Assembly (NCBI GenBank): GCA_002778195.1
Contig: PCDI01000001.1
Span: 5,109,869-5,173,868 of the forward strand
Direction: 5' to 3'
Origin: Raffaelea ambrosiae
Taxonomy: Eukaryota; Ascomycota; Sordariomycetes; Ophiostomatales; Ophiostomataceae
DNA: 64,000 nt
Shown: positions 10,243-21,535 of the stretch, one piece after another
Numbering within the stretch: position 1 is the stretch's first letter
How the letters are laid out: every line of letters starts with the position of its first letter
Program-made: the position numbers and the translations under genes
Notes under the pieces: generated by a model
Told to the model about the DNA's origin: nothing
Databases searched by the model: none
Seen by the model: the letters and a program-made list of their open reading frames with translations, nothing else

Positions 10243-11634
10243 ATGGCCACCCTAAACAGTCTTGCCGTTGGTTCTCTCTTGTCCGAGTACAGCAGCGGGC
10301 GCATCTCTCCCGCGGAGGTCGTCCACGCTGTCTACGATCGGATCGAAGCTTACCCCGACAAGGCAGTCTGGATTGCATTGGTGCCGCGGGAGGATGCCGT
10401 CGCATACGCTGAGTCGCTGTGCCGCAAATATGCCACCAGCACAGAGAAGCCGCCTCTTTATGGCGTGCCCTTCTCGGTGAAGGATTCCATCGACATTGCC
10501 GACTTTGACACCACCCTGGCCTGTCCGTCGTACGCGTACAAGGCCACGCGGACCGCTCCCGTCGTCCAGAAAATCCTCGACGCAGGCGGCATTCTGATAG
10601 GCAAGACCAACCTGGACCAGTTTGCGACCGGCCTGGTTGGCCACCGATCGCCGTACGGCACGCCTCGGTGCGTCTTCGACGCGGAGTACATCTCCGGCGG
10701 AAGCTCGTCGGGCGCCGTTGTGAGTGTTGCGGCCGACCTGGTGTCGTTTGCCGTTGGCACAGATACGGCCGGCAGCACGCGCGTGCCGGCTGCGCTGAAC
10801 GGCGTCATCGGGTGGAAGCCCACCATTGGCACGCTGTCCACGGTCGGTCTGGTGCCGGCAGTCGCCACGGCCGACTGTATCACAGTCTTGGCCAAGTCCA
10901 TTGACGACGCCGAGGCTGCCTGGGCCGTGATGAAGGGATTCGACGAGGAGGACATCTACGCCCGCCGGGTCCCCCAGACATGGCCGTGGAAGTGGGCAGC
11001 CAGCACCATCCGCTTCGGTCTTCCACCCGACGGCCTCCTGCACGTACTGTCAGCCAATTACGCCACCCTCTTCCAGGACGCCGTTGTGAAGCTGTCTGCC
11101 ACGCCGGATTTCTCCCCAAGCTCGACGTTCGACTACGCACCCTTCCAGGCTGCGAACGACATGCTGTACGGCAGTTCCATTGTCGCCCAGCGGCTGGTCG
11201 CCTTTGACGACTACATCCAGACACACGGCCTTGACCAGCTGCACCCAGCCATCCAAGCCATCTTTTCTGCGTCCATGACGCCGCAGTCCGGCTGGGACTC
11301 TGTGCGCGTGTACAAGGACATCTTTGCCCTGCAGACGTCCCGCCGCGCAGCAGAGCACCAGTTTCGCGACAACATTGACGTCCTGATCGTCCCGTCCACC
11401 GCGACCCACTTCACCCTGGCTGAGATTGACGAGGATCCCCTCGGACGGAACAAGCTGCTGGGTAGCTTCACCCATTTTGTCAATCTGCTGGACCTGTGTG
11501 CGATTGCCGTACCAACGGGTACCTGGACCAACAAAAATGGGAACAAGCTGCCGTTTGGCATCACACTGATTGCGCAGGCCGGACGAGATAGGGAGCTGCT
11601 GGACCTAGCAAGGAAGATCAAAGCATTGTTTTAA
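10243..11634 (+). CDS. allophanate hydrolase-like amidase (amidase domain only)
   Basis: Intronless, 463 residues, amidase-signature family. In characterised relatives the enzyme cleaves allophanate to ammonia and carbon dioxide, the last step of urea or cyanuric acid use. Lys80 (PFSVKDSID), the cis-Ser in SGGSSSG (151-157) and nucleophile Ser178 (GTDTAGSTR) form the catalytic triad. GKTNLDQFATGL and HRSPYGTPRCVF closely follow the DUR1,2 and AtzF pattern, which sets it apart from generic amidases. The extra C-terminal domain of bacterial AtzF and the urea carboxylase part of DUR1,2 are absent. It is divergently paired with a ring-opening hydrolase, so both likely serve one nitrogen pathway. 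A 1-carboxybiuret hydrolase role (AtzE, similar length) is possible. A candidate polyadenylation signal, AAATAAAAC, follows at about 11676. Confidence 0.85.
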   Translation: MATLNSLAVGSLLSEYSSGRISPAEVVHAVYDRIEAYPDKAVWIALVPREDAVAYAESLCRKYATSTEKPPLYGVPFSVKDSIDIADFDTTLACPSYAYKATRTAPVVQKILDAGGILIGKTNLDQFATGLVGHRSPYGTPRCVFDAEYISGGSSSGAVVSVAADLVSFAVGTDTAGSTRVPAALNGVIGWKPTIGTLSTVGLVPAVATADCITVLAKSIDDAEAAWAVMKGFDEEDIYARRVPQTWPWKWAASTIRFGLPPDGLLHVLSANYATLFQDAVVKLSATPDFSPSSTFDYAPFQAANDMLYGSSIVAQRLVAFDDYIQTHGLDQLHPAIQAIFSASMTPQSGWDSVRVYKDIFALQTSRRAAEHQFRDNIDVLIVPSTATHFTLAEIDEDPLGRNKLLGSFTHFVNLLDLCAIAVPTGTWTNKNGNKLPFGITLIAQAGRDRELLDLARKIKALF

Positions 11635-12316
11635 TCGGACATTTTTCTACCATGTGGCATGGCAAAACCCCGTGTAAATAAAACATAATACCAAGAAGCA
11701 AGCCATTCGCATCACATCAGCCTCGAGCAGGATGAACACGAGCGCAAGGCTCCCAGGAGCTCCATTCTCTAGATGCCCTGTGTGGGTACGGAATGTGCTG
11801 GTGGGTGACGATTCTCTGTGGAGTGAAATACAAGACACCGGCAACTTGGCGCCAGAGCAAGGATTCATGAAGCTTTGCCTGGCGTATCTTGGCAGTTGAA
11901 CTGAGCCAAGAGGCTGGGTCTGCCTTGGGTAAGGGAAACGACAGATTAGAGCAGCTGGGAGAGTATAAGAAAGCACCTCGTGAGCTTGTTTCCGGCGAGG
12001 CCAGACCGACAAGCTACTGGTTCATGCCGCGTGGAGAGGTGTTGAAAACCCATGTTTTCTGGTTAAACAGTAATGAATTTCTCAGGTGCTCCAAAGGCCA
12101 ATTGGTCATAACTAGGGCTGCACTATTTGGTAATACGTGCGCGCAAATACCAGCTGCCAAGACAGATCGCAAGGTCTTGGAAGCCTTGGCATCGAGGAAC
12201 CATTAAGGTCCTCATTTTGTGGCGGTATTCTTAATCTGATTGGGTTTAAGACCACAGTACTCGTCCAGCCCTTCTTCTGCAACGTGTTTTTCCACCAGAG
12301 AAGTCTGTACGAAAAG
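11635..12316. other. intergenic region before the N2227 gene
   Basis: This holds the 3' end of the amidase transcript and the promoter of the methyltransferase-like gene. No gene-like frame, repeat or clear TATA box was recognised. Confidence 0.4.
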
Positions 12317-13901
12317 ATGGCAGCGTGTCGAGGATACGGTTCATGGTATCGGCCCGCCCGGGTGTCAACCACCATTTTCTTGGCTGTTTTGTTCCTTGGC
12401 GCAGTATGCGATGCTGCAAGCAAGGTCACGCCAGTAAACATTGAAACAAGCAAAGAAACAGGAGGAGTTGACCTCGGAGCTACTGCGATAGACAGTTTTG
12501 ATTTGGTATGTTTGGTCGTCTAGAAAGATATTCTTGGCACCTGCACTTACATAACTCATCAAACTAGCCAGAAGTCACGGGCCTGGTCGACGAAGTTCAC
12601 GAGGTTGTCTTCTTGGTACAACCCTCGTACGAGCCGAGCACGCCAAGGCATGCCCAGGCCAAGGAGAAGTTGATGAAGGCTCTGAACCGGAAGACGGGCA
12701 AATGGACAGGCAACCATGCCAGGTACCGTCTCTTGACTGCGATGTATGGCTTCAGCAAATATTACGACTCTCAGAAAGGCGAGCTGGACCGTCTCAAGTC
12801 TCTGTACTCGCACGTGTCGAAGAAACAAAAGAGGGTGGGTGTACTGTCGGGCGCTGAAATTATTTGCAGGCACAACTGACTGGACTGCAGCTCCTTGAAC
12901 GCACCATCGACTACTCGAACAAGTTCCGTTACATGGACGAACTCTTGAAAAAGAACCAGAATCTTTGTGATGGTGTCGTCGAAAATGCTTTCTCATTCTA
13001 CGGCGTCAGCAACGAGGAGCTCCAGAAGCATATTGGGGAACTCAATTCGAACAACCAGGGGCCGGACAAAACTTCGGTGTCACAAGCCCTGAAGCATTTC
13101 GTGCGAGATTGGACAGAGACTGGAAACGTTGAAAGAAACGCACCCTTCTCATGCGTTGTCAATACACTAGAAACACTGTATACCGAGAGGAATAACCTGG
13201 CTCCGGTGAAAGTGTTACTTCCAGGAGCCGGCCTTGGTCGACTCGGCCACGATATCGCCAGATTGTACGGTAAGTGACCAACTGAAACGCCACTTGTTAT
13301 CCCAGAAAATTAATTCTAAGCAGGATTCGAGGTAACCATAAACGAATGGTCCATGTACATGAATCTTGCCTACCGGTATCTCGAAGCCATCCGTGACCAG
13401 GGGTCGTCATCATTTCATCCATTCGTGGATGGCTGGTCACACCACGCAACCATGTTCGACATGACCCGTAGACTGGATTTCCCCGATGTACGAGTCAACG
13501 CTACGTCGGTAGTCCTCGTTGAAGGAGACTTTACGACTGTCTTCTCCGACAAAAAGGGGTATTATGACGTCATTATCACGTACTTCTTCATCGATACGGC
13601 ACGCAATTTGATGAACTATATCGACACCATCAAGGCCTCATTGAAACCGGGAGGCCACTGGATCAATTTCGGCCCACTGCTGTATGGGTCGGGTCCATGG
13701 GTACAACTCAGTCTCGATGAGGTTTTGGCTATCTCTGAGGTCATGGGATTCGAGTTTCTCGATACTCTCGAAAGTTGTGGATCGTTGACGTTCTCCACGA
13801 AGAAAGTACGAACCATGGAGGCCATTTATGCATTTGACGACCTGGCGTTGTCGAGGAGTGCGTACAAGGCGCAATTCTGGGTTGCCAGGAAGTCCAAATA
13901 A
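12317..13901 (+). CDS. N2227 family (carnosine N-methyltransferase-like) protein with N-terminal hydrophobic segment
   Basis: Four exons: 12317-12505, 12568-12834, 12891-13269, 13324-13901, for 470 residues. Members methylate histidine-containing dipeptides such as carnosine using S-adenosylmethionine. Family marks include SNKFRYMDELLKKNQ, the SAM-binding loop VLLPGAGLGRLGHDIARLYG, then NEWSMYMNLAYRYLEAI, YYDVIITYFFIDTARNL and HWINFGPLLYG. Unusually, residues about 18-34 (TTIFLAVLFLGAVCDAA) form a hydrophobic segment like a signal peptide or membrane anchor, whereas animal and yeast relatives are cytosolic or nuclear. The ATG at 12317 is in frame with this segment; a downstream start would remove it. 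The substrate in this organism is unknown. Confidence 0.85.
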
Positions 13902-16900
13902 CCACGGCCTCGCAACTCGACGAGTAAACAATAACGGCATGCTTCATGGTACGACTTTATGCAGACGCTAAACAATCCCTGGATCATAACCGCACAGTCT
14001 GTTCGGCCCGTCTCCCATAGCATCCGCAGCAACTATTTTGCACCCGTGGCATGCCCGAGCCTGGTCCATTTCTCGATATAAGTGAAACAGAACTGAATGT
14101 ACTCCGTGATTTCCTTGTCCTTGCAGCCCACACTTTTGAGCAGCGGATGTGCTAGGCCAACGAAGGTATCATCTGTGTCAGCTGGCGTTTCGGTATCTTT
14201 GGTGCAGTGGACGCTTTCGGCAGATGGTCTCTGCACGGTGCTGAGTGCCGTCGTGATGTCACGGTAAGAAAAGTACCGAAATAAAAAAACACCATAGGAA
14301 GTTTCCGGAAAGCTCTCGGGGCCACCGTGTTTGACAGGTTGAACAGAAGTTGTGTCTTTGACATTTTTCTCGGAATGGCAGCAGACGAACCACATACAAC
14401 AACACTCCCAAGATAGAGGCGTGGTGGGAACGGCAGGCTTGCCAATGTCAAAGTGGGAGGAGCCGGTCAAGAGTGCAGACAGACAAGACGAACCAAAAAT
14501 GGCCGTGGACAGCAGCAGCGAGCAGTTCTGCTAGCCTTGTCTTCGTCTTCGCGCTCCTTTAGATGGTGACCTCACTCAGTACCTCGGGGGATGTAACTTG
14601 GGTTCCAGTCTACGTGCCTCCCGTGACTAAACAACCTTGCGCTTCCCCACTCATCCAGCAGACACCATGATGGTGTAGAGCCCGGTCTCTGCAATGGAAA
14701 GTTCTTGTGTCACGGGGCTACGTAAGGTTGCCTGTTGCAACTCCTATTCCTGCAGGGGATACCTCAGGTGTAGCCAATATTACATAGGATTCCTATTAAC
14801 TTCCGTATGTTGCTATCCAAACACAAGCAATTTGGCTAGGTTTGGGGTGGTAGACTTGCCCACTAAAAGAAAAACTATAAAAGAAAGAGATCAGCATGCA
14901 CACACGAGAAAACAAAAGAATAGCAAACGAAAAAACGAGAGTATCGCGCACTTTTTATCAGGAGCGGGGCTGGGAGAGATTTAGAGAGAACTACTAGAAA
15001 TGAGGGTATCACAAGTAAACCCCCCACACCAAACAAAAGTACATGAACCACCTACCAAATGATGGTCGAGGTAATAATAAAAACCTAAAGCATAGTTCCA
15101 TACATTCTCTTAAGTTGGCTGTGTTGTTCGGCCCGAGGCTATTAGGCAAAGCATAAGTTGGGGAGCGTGCTCATTGAGGGAGATATGGCCGAGGTAAGAC
15201 AGTCAGACGGGCCGGGCCGTAAAAGTGGCCAATTAGAGCCTTTCTCTGAAATTGCTGCAACTGCCATCTCTTGCAATCATCTTACAACCATCGCTGCCAT
15301 TGTTATTGCATTGGTAACTATAACGGTGACTGAATTGCTCCGATGGTGGGTTGTAGTGGTTTGCCATGGTATGGGAATGTTTCAGACGTCGCAGGCTCTG
15401 ATTGGTCAACCCATGGAGGAAGTGCACGTTCTTGCCTTGCCTCTATTTCACCGTTTCTGCCAGAACCAGGATGCGAAGAACGTTGCAGTCGTCTTGCTTG
15501 GATATCACGTGCCCTGACCACGGCCTCTGAGTGGTATGGTACCCGACGGCGCTAGGGCCCAGGTTGGCCAGGTCTTGTGAGGTCTCAATTGCACATCTTC
15601 CAACTCAACGGCGTCTCCGACCAGGTTCTTGGCCCTGGCCCGTTGTAACAGGACTCGTAATTGCCCGTAAAGGTCCTGCACGCCCAGATTCAGCATGTTG
15701 TGACATCCGGGTGGTATTCCTGTACGACGAATCGATAACAGTTGCAGGTACCACCCTGGTGTTTTATCCATTGTACCTTCGAGAACTAGCCTCCTCACCG
15801 TTAGTTTCAGTTGCGGTACGAGGGTGACTACGTATCGGCTGTTAAATATTCATGACGCTTTTGTATAATTAAGTAATAACTGTAATGCGTATCCTCCCGC
15901 CCCCACCCCTCCTCCTCTTTCCCCCTTCCCCATTTTACGTGGGGGTTGATTCTTATCAACTGAACAAGAAAAAGAAAAGAACAAAAGCTCTCGACACAAG
16001 ATGCCAGGTGTACGTACTCGTGGCACAGAACGACGATCTATGTTCGCTTTCGCGGCTTGCATGGTTCGCTACCTGTATGGATGTACGGCTGCATGGTACC
16101 ATCGCCAGGACGAGTTATGAACGTGGGAGCGATAACACCAAAGGTCAAGGTCGGATCCGAACGGATGCAGCAACTGCAAGCGCAAACTCGCATGGGTCAT
16201 TTTGCGACAGGTGCTGGCTCGTATGAGGCCATGAAACTCCTTCAGCATACTAAAATCCTAGAATGCCACCAAAGTCCACCTACAGCAAAATCGCTTCTGA
16301 GGATCCGCAGTTAAAAACCAGACAGCCTGGTCAGGTGGAGATGCGCGGGTTTTTAACTTTGGCCAGGCCCGGCTCTGCCTTACTGGGCACGAGAAGTGGT
16401 TAAAGTGACTTAGTTGCCTACTCCGCCCACCGCATTTGCGCTCCAAATGGGTTATGCTGGGGTTGCCCAACTACCATACGATGAAGAATATGATAGAATT
16501 CTGGTCGTTCCCTTTGCCCCTCTTTAATCACTAGCCACGCAAGCCACGAAACAAGTAGGTAAATCAATCCTACAATGCGACCTCGGTACCGTCCATTCAG
16601 TGGCATTCTGGAACAAATACAGGCAACGATCAGCACCATTGAACCCTCGCAAACACCCAAACCAACAACGGGTGCCCGGTCACACCTCTCTCGGGCACGC
16701 AACACGTACTTGCGAGGAGGGTGCACGTGCGCGTGCCCGAGATAAGTGGGGAGGAGAACGAGCATGGATTACCACTAGAGTACATATCTCGCTATGTAGA
16801 CAGCAGTTTACCCCGGAAATGGAGATGATCTCCAGATGGTGACCAGTAGGGTTCCAAAACGACTGCTCGTGAGGTGGGAAGAGGGCATAGAGCACTGGAA

Positions 16901-17841
16901 GGTTGCGTCTTTCCAAGCCTCGAGTATGAGAGTACGTGGCACAGCTCTAATGGAGGGGGGGCGCCACATGGATGGCATAACTAGGCACGAGAAAAAATGT
17001 TGGGGGCCGGGATCGGCATTACTATTAGTTACTATTAGTTCCTATTAGCCCCAATTAGCTCCCTCTTAGAATAAACCTGTTTTTTCTTTAAATAATTTAG
17101 TTGTCTGCTTTTCGGGGCTGCAGGGAAGACGTGAGATCGCGTCTAGTTTTGTGTGTGTACGAGTAAGAGGAGTGTGTGTTGTGATGTATCCCACAAAAAT
17201 CCTGCCTGCATCTACGGGCCGTGGTCAGCATATCCGAAAAAAGAAGGTGTGAAGAAGCGACACAATGGGGGCGTGGTGTGCGGCCCTAAACGGTAATGGT
17301 GCAGGAACCATCCCACGAGTACATGGAAAAAGAGGGCAAGGGATGAGACGAGTCATGATGACATGAACGGCCGCTGGTGAGATCACCCCCCCAACCGGCA
17401 CCTGCGGTACGGTCTTGCCATTATGCGTGCAGGGGGGGATCTTAGACAGGGTGGCAGAGCTAGTCGACTAGAGGCCGGTCAGCAAGCTCTAAGCCCACGA
17501 GATCCTCGGATCGCCCTTAGTTTTCAACGTTCCTTTCGCCTGCGCCATTTTAGTCCGAAAGAAGCCTCAGCCCATTAAACACTGACGAGACCAGGCTGTC
17601 TGTCTCTGGATTAGCCAGCTCCGTGGAAGCTCCTTGGAATTATTAGAAGAGCCTATCCCTATAAGTCATGACAGGCCGCCGCCTTGGGCCTTGATAGCAC
17701 ACCAGCAGGCAAAAGCGTGCATCTCAGACCTTTGTTTCGACCCACCGACCTGCGCAGAGAACATTCAACATTTTCGGTTCGAGAGATATGCCAAAACGTT
17801 CAGAAGAGTAAAGCCGACGTCCTTCTGCTACGCCATACCAC
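13902..17841. other. gene-poor interval
   Basis: This is almost 4 kb with no gene I can support. A minus-strand frame at 14033-14470 lacks an ATG and matches nothing known. The stretch around 14690-15100 is relatively AT-rich. Near 17021-17047 there is a short AT-rich tandem of an 11-base TACTATTAGT-like unit. A 12-base inverted repeat at 16689-16742 is listed separately. The right end carries the promoter of the next gene. Confidence 0.5.
16689..16742. repeat. 12-base perfect inverted repeat with 30-base spacer
   Basis: TCTCGGGCACGC at 16689-16700 is the exact reverse complement of GCGTGCCCGAGA at 16731-16742. The spacer contains GTGCACGTGCGC, itself partly palindromic. It lies in a gene-poor interval, and its function is unknown. 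Confidence 0.6.
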
Positions 17842-19442
17842 ATGGAGCTGGTAAGTCACAGAAAGCCCCCAACAACAAACCGAAACAAACAAAGACCAAC
17901 AGCCAACAACCCACCGGTCCGCTCCCTGACGCGCTGGCTGACAACACACCAATTGTGCTAGCCAACCTACAACGTTCCTGAATCCTTGCTGTCCCAACAG
18001 CCTAGCCGCCACACGTTGCAAAGGTCGTTTAGCGAGCATGATGGTCTGTACAGCCACCCCCAATCATCAGGCAAGAGGAAACGAACGGCTACTGAGCCTA
18101 CGTCGTTGAAGTCTCTCATGGAACGCACCGAGCTCGTAAGTTTCCGTCATAGTATGGATTATCCGCCGGTCCAGCCGGTATATATGGGTGACCAAAACGG
18201 GCTTGTTTAACAAGACTTTCTCTGTCTTTTTTTTTTTTTGCTCTCTCTCCCTCCCCGCAGCCACAGTACACTGCGCCAGACAGTTTGCTATCGCCGCGGT
18301 CACAAGGCACCATTCCACTGCAAGCAGCCACAAGTGAACCAGATGGATCAGACCATCTCAAGACTCCTACCACAATGTCCCATCAGGATCTCGCCATGGG
18401 CGTGCAGCAGGGAGCACAGCAACAACACATCAACTCGGGTCTCCCGTCACCTATGAATAACAAGCAGCCAGAGGACCTCCTGCCGAACGGGCTGGGTCTC
18501 GGATTGCCATTCCAAGCAACTACGACAACAACAGCAACGACAAAAGACCTTAGCATGAAATACGATTGTTTCTTGGGTGAGTCAAGCGGCCATGGCATGA
18601 AACCGGCACTGCCCACGGCCACCCCCCCGGACTTTGCAGGGGTGGTGTTAGGGCTGACTTTGGAACCAACAGAAATGCCAAATAAAAATCTCTTTCCCAC
18701 CCCATCCATGTCAGACCCATGGGAAGAAGCGCCAACAGCAACGCTGTCATGGCATTTGGGGACGAAACAGCCCGTTCTGATGAGCGAGCCCATGCCTGCA
18801 GCCGCCCAGCAAGGAGGAGGGATGGCCGGGCTATCGGGAGGCCGTGACTTTGGAACAGACAGGGAGGAGAGATACGGCCTCGACGGCCCCGGATCGACAG
18901 AAGCCCGGTTGGCATATGTTCTCGACGCTGTTGCGGCTGCCGGCTTCGAAAGCTTGGACGAGGTGGTTGTTACGTACTACACACACCCGATGAGGGACGA
19001 CGAGTGGCCCGGGCAGGAGCAGAGGCTAAGTCGGATTCGACGGCTACCGGTGCTCTTGAAGGAACTCCATCTCGCATCACAAGGCTGGGGCCAATGGCAA
19101 CGGAGAGGCTTCCAAGAGCAAGTCATCAAGAGCGCGGAAGACATTCTCATTACCGAACTGGAAGATCACCTCGCCGCACGGGCTGCCGCGATAGGCAGCG
19201 GGGGAGGGCCCAGCCGACACAGTCCCACGGTTCCTACGGGGCAAGTCAACCAGGTTACCAAACACAAACCGTCCAGAAGCGACGCCGATGTCGAAGCCCA
19301 GGTTCGTCACTCCCAGACTATCTCGTCTGATCCTACCCTATTATGTAAAAGAAAGAACAAGAAAGCCCACAACGGCAACCGACCGCAACCCAAACCACAA
19401 AAAAAAAAAAAGGGAATCCCCAAAACACTGACTGGACAATAG
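17842..19442 (+). CDS. hypothetical, possible transcriptional-regulator-like protein
   Basis: Three exons fit: 17842-17850 (only Met-Glu-Leu), 18001-18135 and 18261-19442, giving 441 residues; the 9-base first exon is inferred from a good donor (GTAAGT) and an in-phase acceptor (CAACAG). The N-terminal third is Ser/Gln-rich with a basic cluster SGKRKRTATE, and the middle is low complexity. Residues about 230-310 form the one ordered-looking region, with ARLAYVLDAVAAAGFESLDE and RLSRIRRLPVLLKELHLASQ. From memory this resembles the C-terminal region of some fungal bZIP-type proteins, but no bZIP or zinc finger is present here. The tail is Lys-rich. It is isolated from other genes. Both the regulator idea and the exact C-terminus are uncertain. 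Confidence 0.55.
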
Positions 19443-21409
19443 TTACCAAACACATGGACTCTGTTGACCTCTCTCTCTACCAAGTACAACACTGTTGCGT
19501 CGAAACACGGACAAGGTGACCTGCCTAGTTTTGTCGACAAATTTCGCGTTACCAACTCTAACAACGTGGATCCTTGAGAAGGGGGTGTACTCCCACCTCA
19601 CCCCATGCACGGACGTCGTATCAGTTAGCTTAAACAGACAATACCAGTTTAGCCAGTTTAGCCCCCATTCAGGGAAACAATTCGTGCAAATTAGGGCTGC
19701 CAAGCTTTTCTTCTTCATTTCCAGCGCTAGGATCCTTGCGGAAAATTGCATCAGATAATTGTGCACCGAAGCGAGGCACCCCCCCCAAAATTAAGCACAA
19801 AGATCCCTGTCTACTCAGATTGGCCCATTTCGTCGCCATAAACAAGAACGCACACGCACACGCACACGCTCACGCACCAAGAACAATCGTCTCATCGTGA
19901 TCCTTCTTCCAAATCAAGGCTGTCATCATGTGGCAAGACTTGAAAAGAGAGAAACGTGAGCCAAGCGAGACGCCACGGGAGACGGCACGCGCGGGGCAGG
20001 AATGAGTGGCAAACCGGCCACAAACGAGACATCACCCCCGTCACGGCGCATCTTGACGAGTTGTCCGTGTCCTGTTACTGCGGGTCTCGCGTCTTGCTGG
20101 AGTCCCTCAGCATCGAGTCCGAGCAGCACGAGTAGTCAGACAGTGAGACGAGTGAGACTGTGATCCCGTAATTACGATGTTGATCAATCGAAGTAATAGA
20201 ATGATAGCCCAACCAGCACGTTGATGAATCTGGGACCCGGACTCGTGCGTCTGACCCTTCGCGCGGGAGCGGGGGATGGCTTTGACCCCGAAAGCCCTGG
20301 ACATTGCGCCGTACACCGTGCAAAAGTTAACTTTGGGACGACTTTCCATCCGAAATGCTACTCCATATTCGTGCATCCTTCTTGTCAAAAACTCCACTAT
20401 TAACTGATGGTGTGCGAATGCAAGGGTGCTTGGGCGGAGCCACTTTTCGGCCTGTACCAAGCTTTTTGGATCCTTCTTTAACCTGTTTTTATTTACGAGT
20501 ACAACTTAACTACAGGGGCGAGAAGGGCAAGCAGATAGCAGATGGTTCTCATAGACAGTCAATCGTTCGTGGTGGGCAGGTCCTCCTCCACCCTCTGGCT
20601 CGAGCACTCTTGTCCTACTCTGTACGGAATCCAAGCCAGCAGCATTCCACCATACAGCTCCTGAAGATCTACGAGAAAGCACTATCGACTACACCCTTTC
20701 CACGCCCCCGGATACTAGCCACACACCACGGCAATGCATTGCCGGGTGTTGGGGGTTGTTCAGCGCAATAGTGGACCGGGCACAAGTGGCCCCTAAATTC
20801 GTCTGCCGCGTACGTACCCGGATGGTGCCGGAGGCGTGGACAAACAACAACGGCGTAACTGCTTTGTGCTTTGTGGCGGAGGGTGTACACCCCCCCCCCC
20901 CCCCCAGCTGGCTGACACCCCCGCCCTGGTTACACCGTAATACGGGTGGCTGTTTTTTATTTCCGATGCTCTGCCTCGCAATCGGACAGACAGGCTGCTG
21001 CAGTAGTGGGGAGGGGCTGTACTGTACACAGGAGTATTTCTAAATGGTCTCACAATATCATCCTCATTGCTACCAATGGTTCCTTTTTCCTTTTTCCTCT
21101 TTTTCCTTTGTGCTCTTTTTTTTCCTTTCTTGCTGCTATTTTTGTATCTCACGAGATGCGTATGTTGAACAAGTTCCTCTTACAGTGGTGTATGTATGTT
21201 ATATGCGGGCGCCTCTCCTCCCCAATTGGCAATTGCAAATACCTTAGCACCCCAAATGCGCCGTAAATCCGCCGAATATACGCTGTGCAAAATGAAACTG
21301 TAGGATAAGAAAAAAAGGAACCAGGTACATGCTCATGCCGAGACCCTGCCACCGACGCTACTCTATTCTGGGATCAGCTTACCCTCTGCCATCGTATGAT
21401 GCTGGCCTG
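19443..21409. other. intergenic, low-complexity tracts only
   Basis: About 2 kb without a supported gene. It contains CA-rich dinucleotide sequence near 19855-19875, a poly-C run near 20889-20906, and T-rich tracts at 21060-21145. Frames on both strands are short and compositionally unlike the neighbouring genes. Confidence 0.45.
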
Positions 21410-21504
21410 TCATTGATCGACCTGGGCGGCTGGGTCGTTTCCAACGATCACGTTATGATCTCGACTCGCACCAGGGCTGTCCTGTGTGCTCCTGTTGTTG
21501 ATGA

Positions 21505-21535
<31 letters not shown>

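Noticed and set aside
14033..14470. Minus-strand frame of 145 codons with a partly protein-like C-terminal half
   Set aside because: It has no ATG at the start, no homologous motif and no convincing upstream exon. It could be the tail of a degraded gene, but the evidence is too thin to list.
17021..17047. Short AT-rich tandem resembling a telomere-like or satellite array
   Set aside because: Only two or three imperfect copies are present and the unit is not the fungal telomere repeat TTAGGG.
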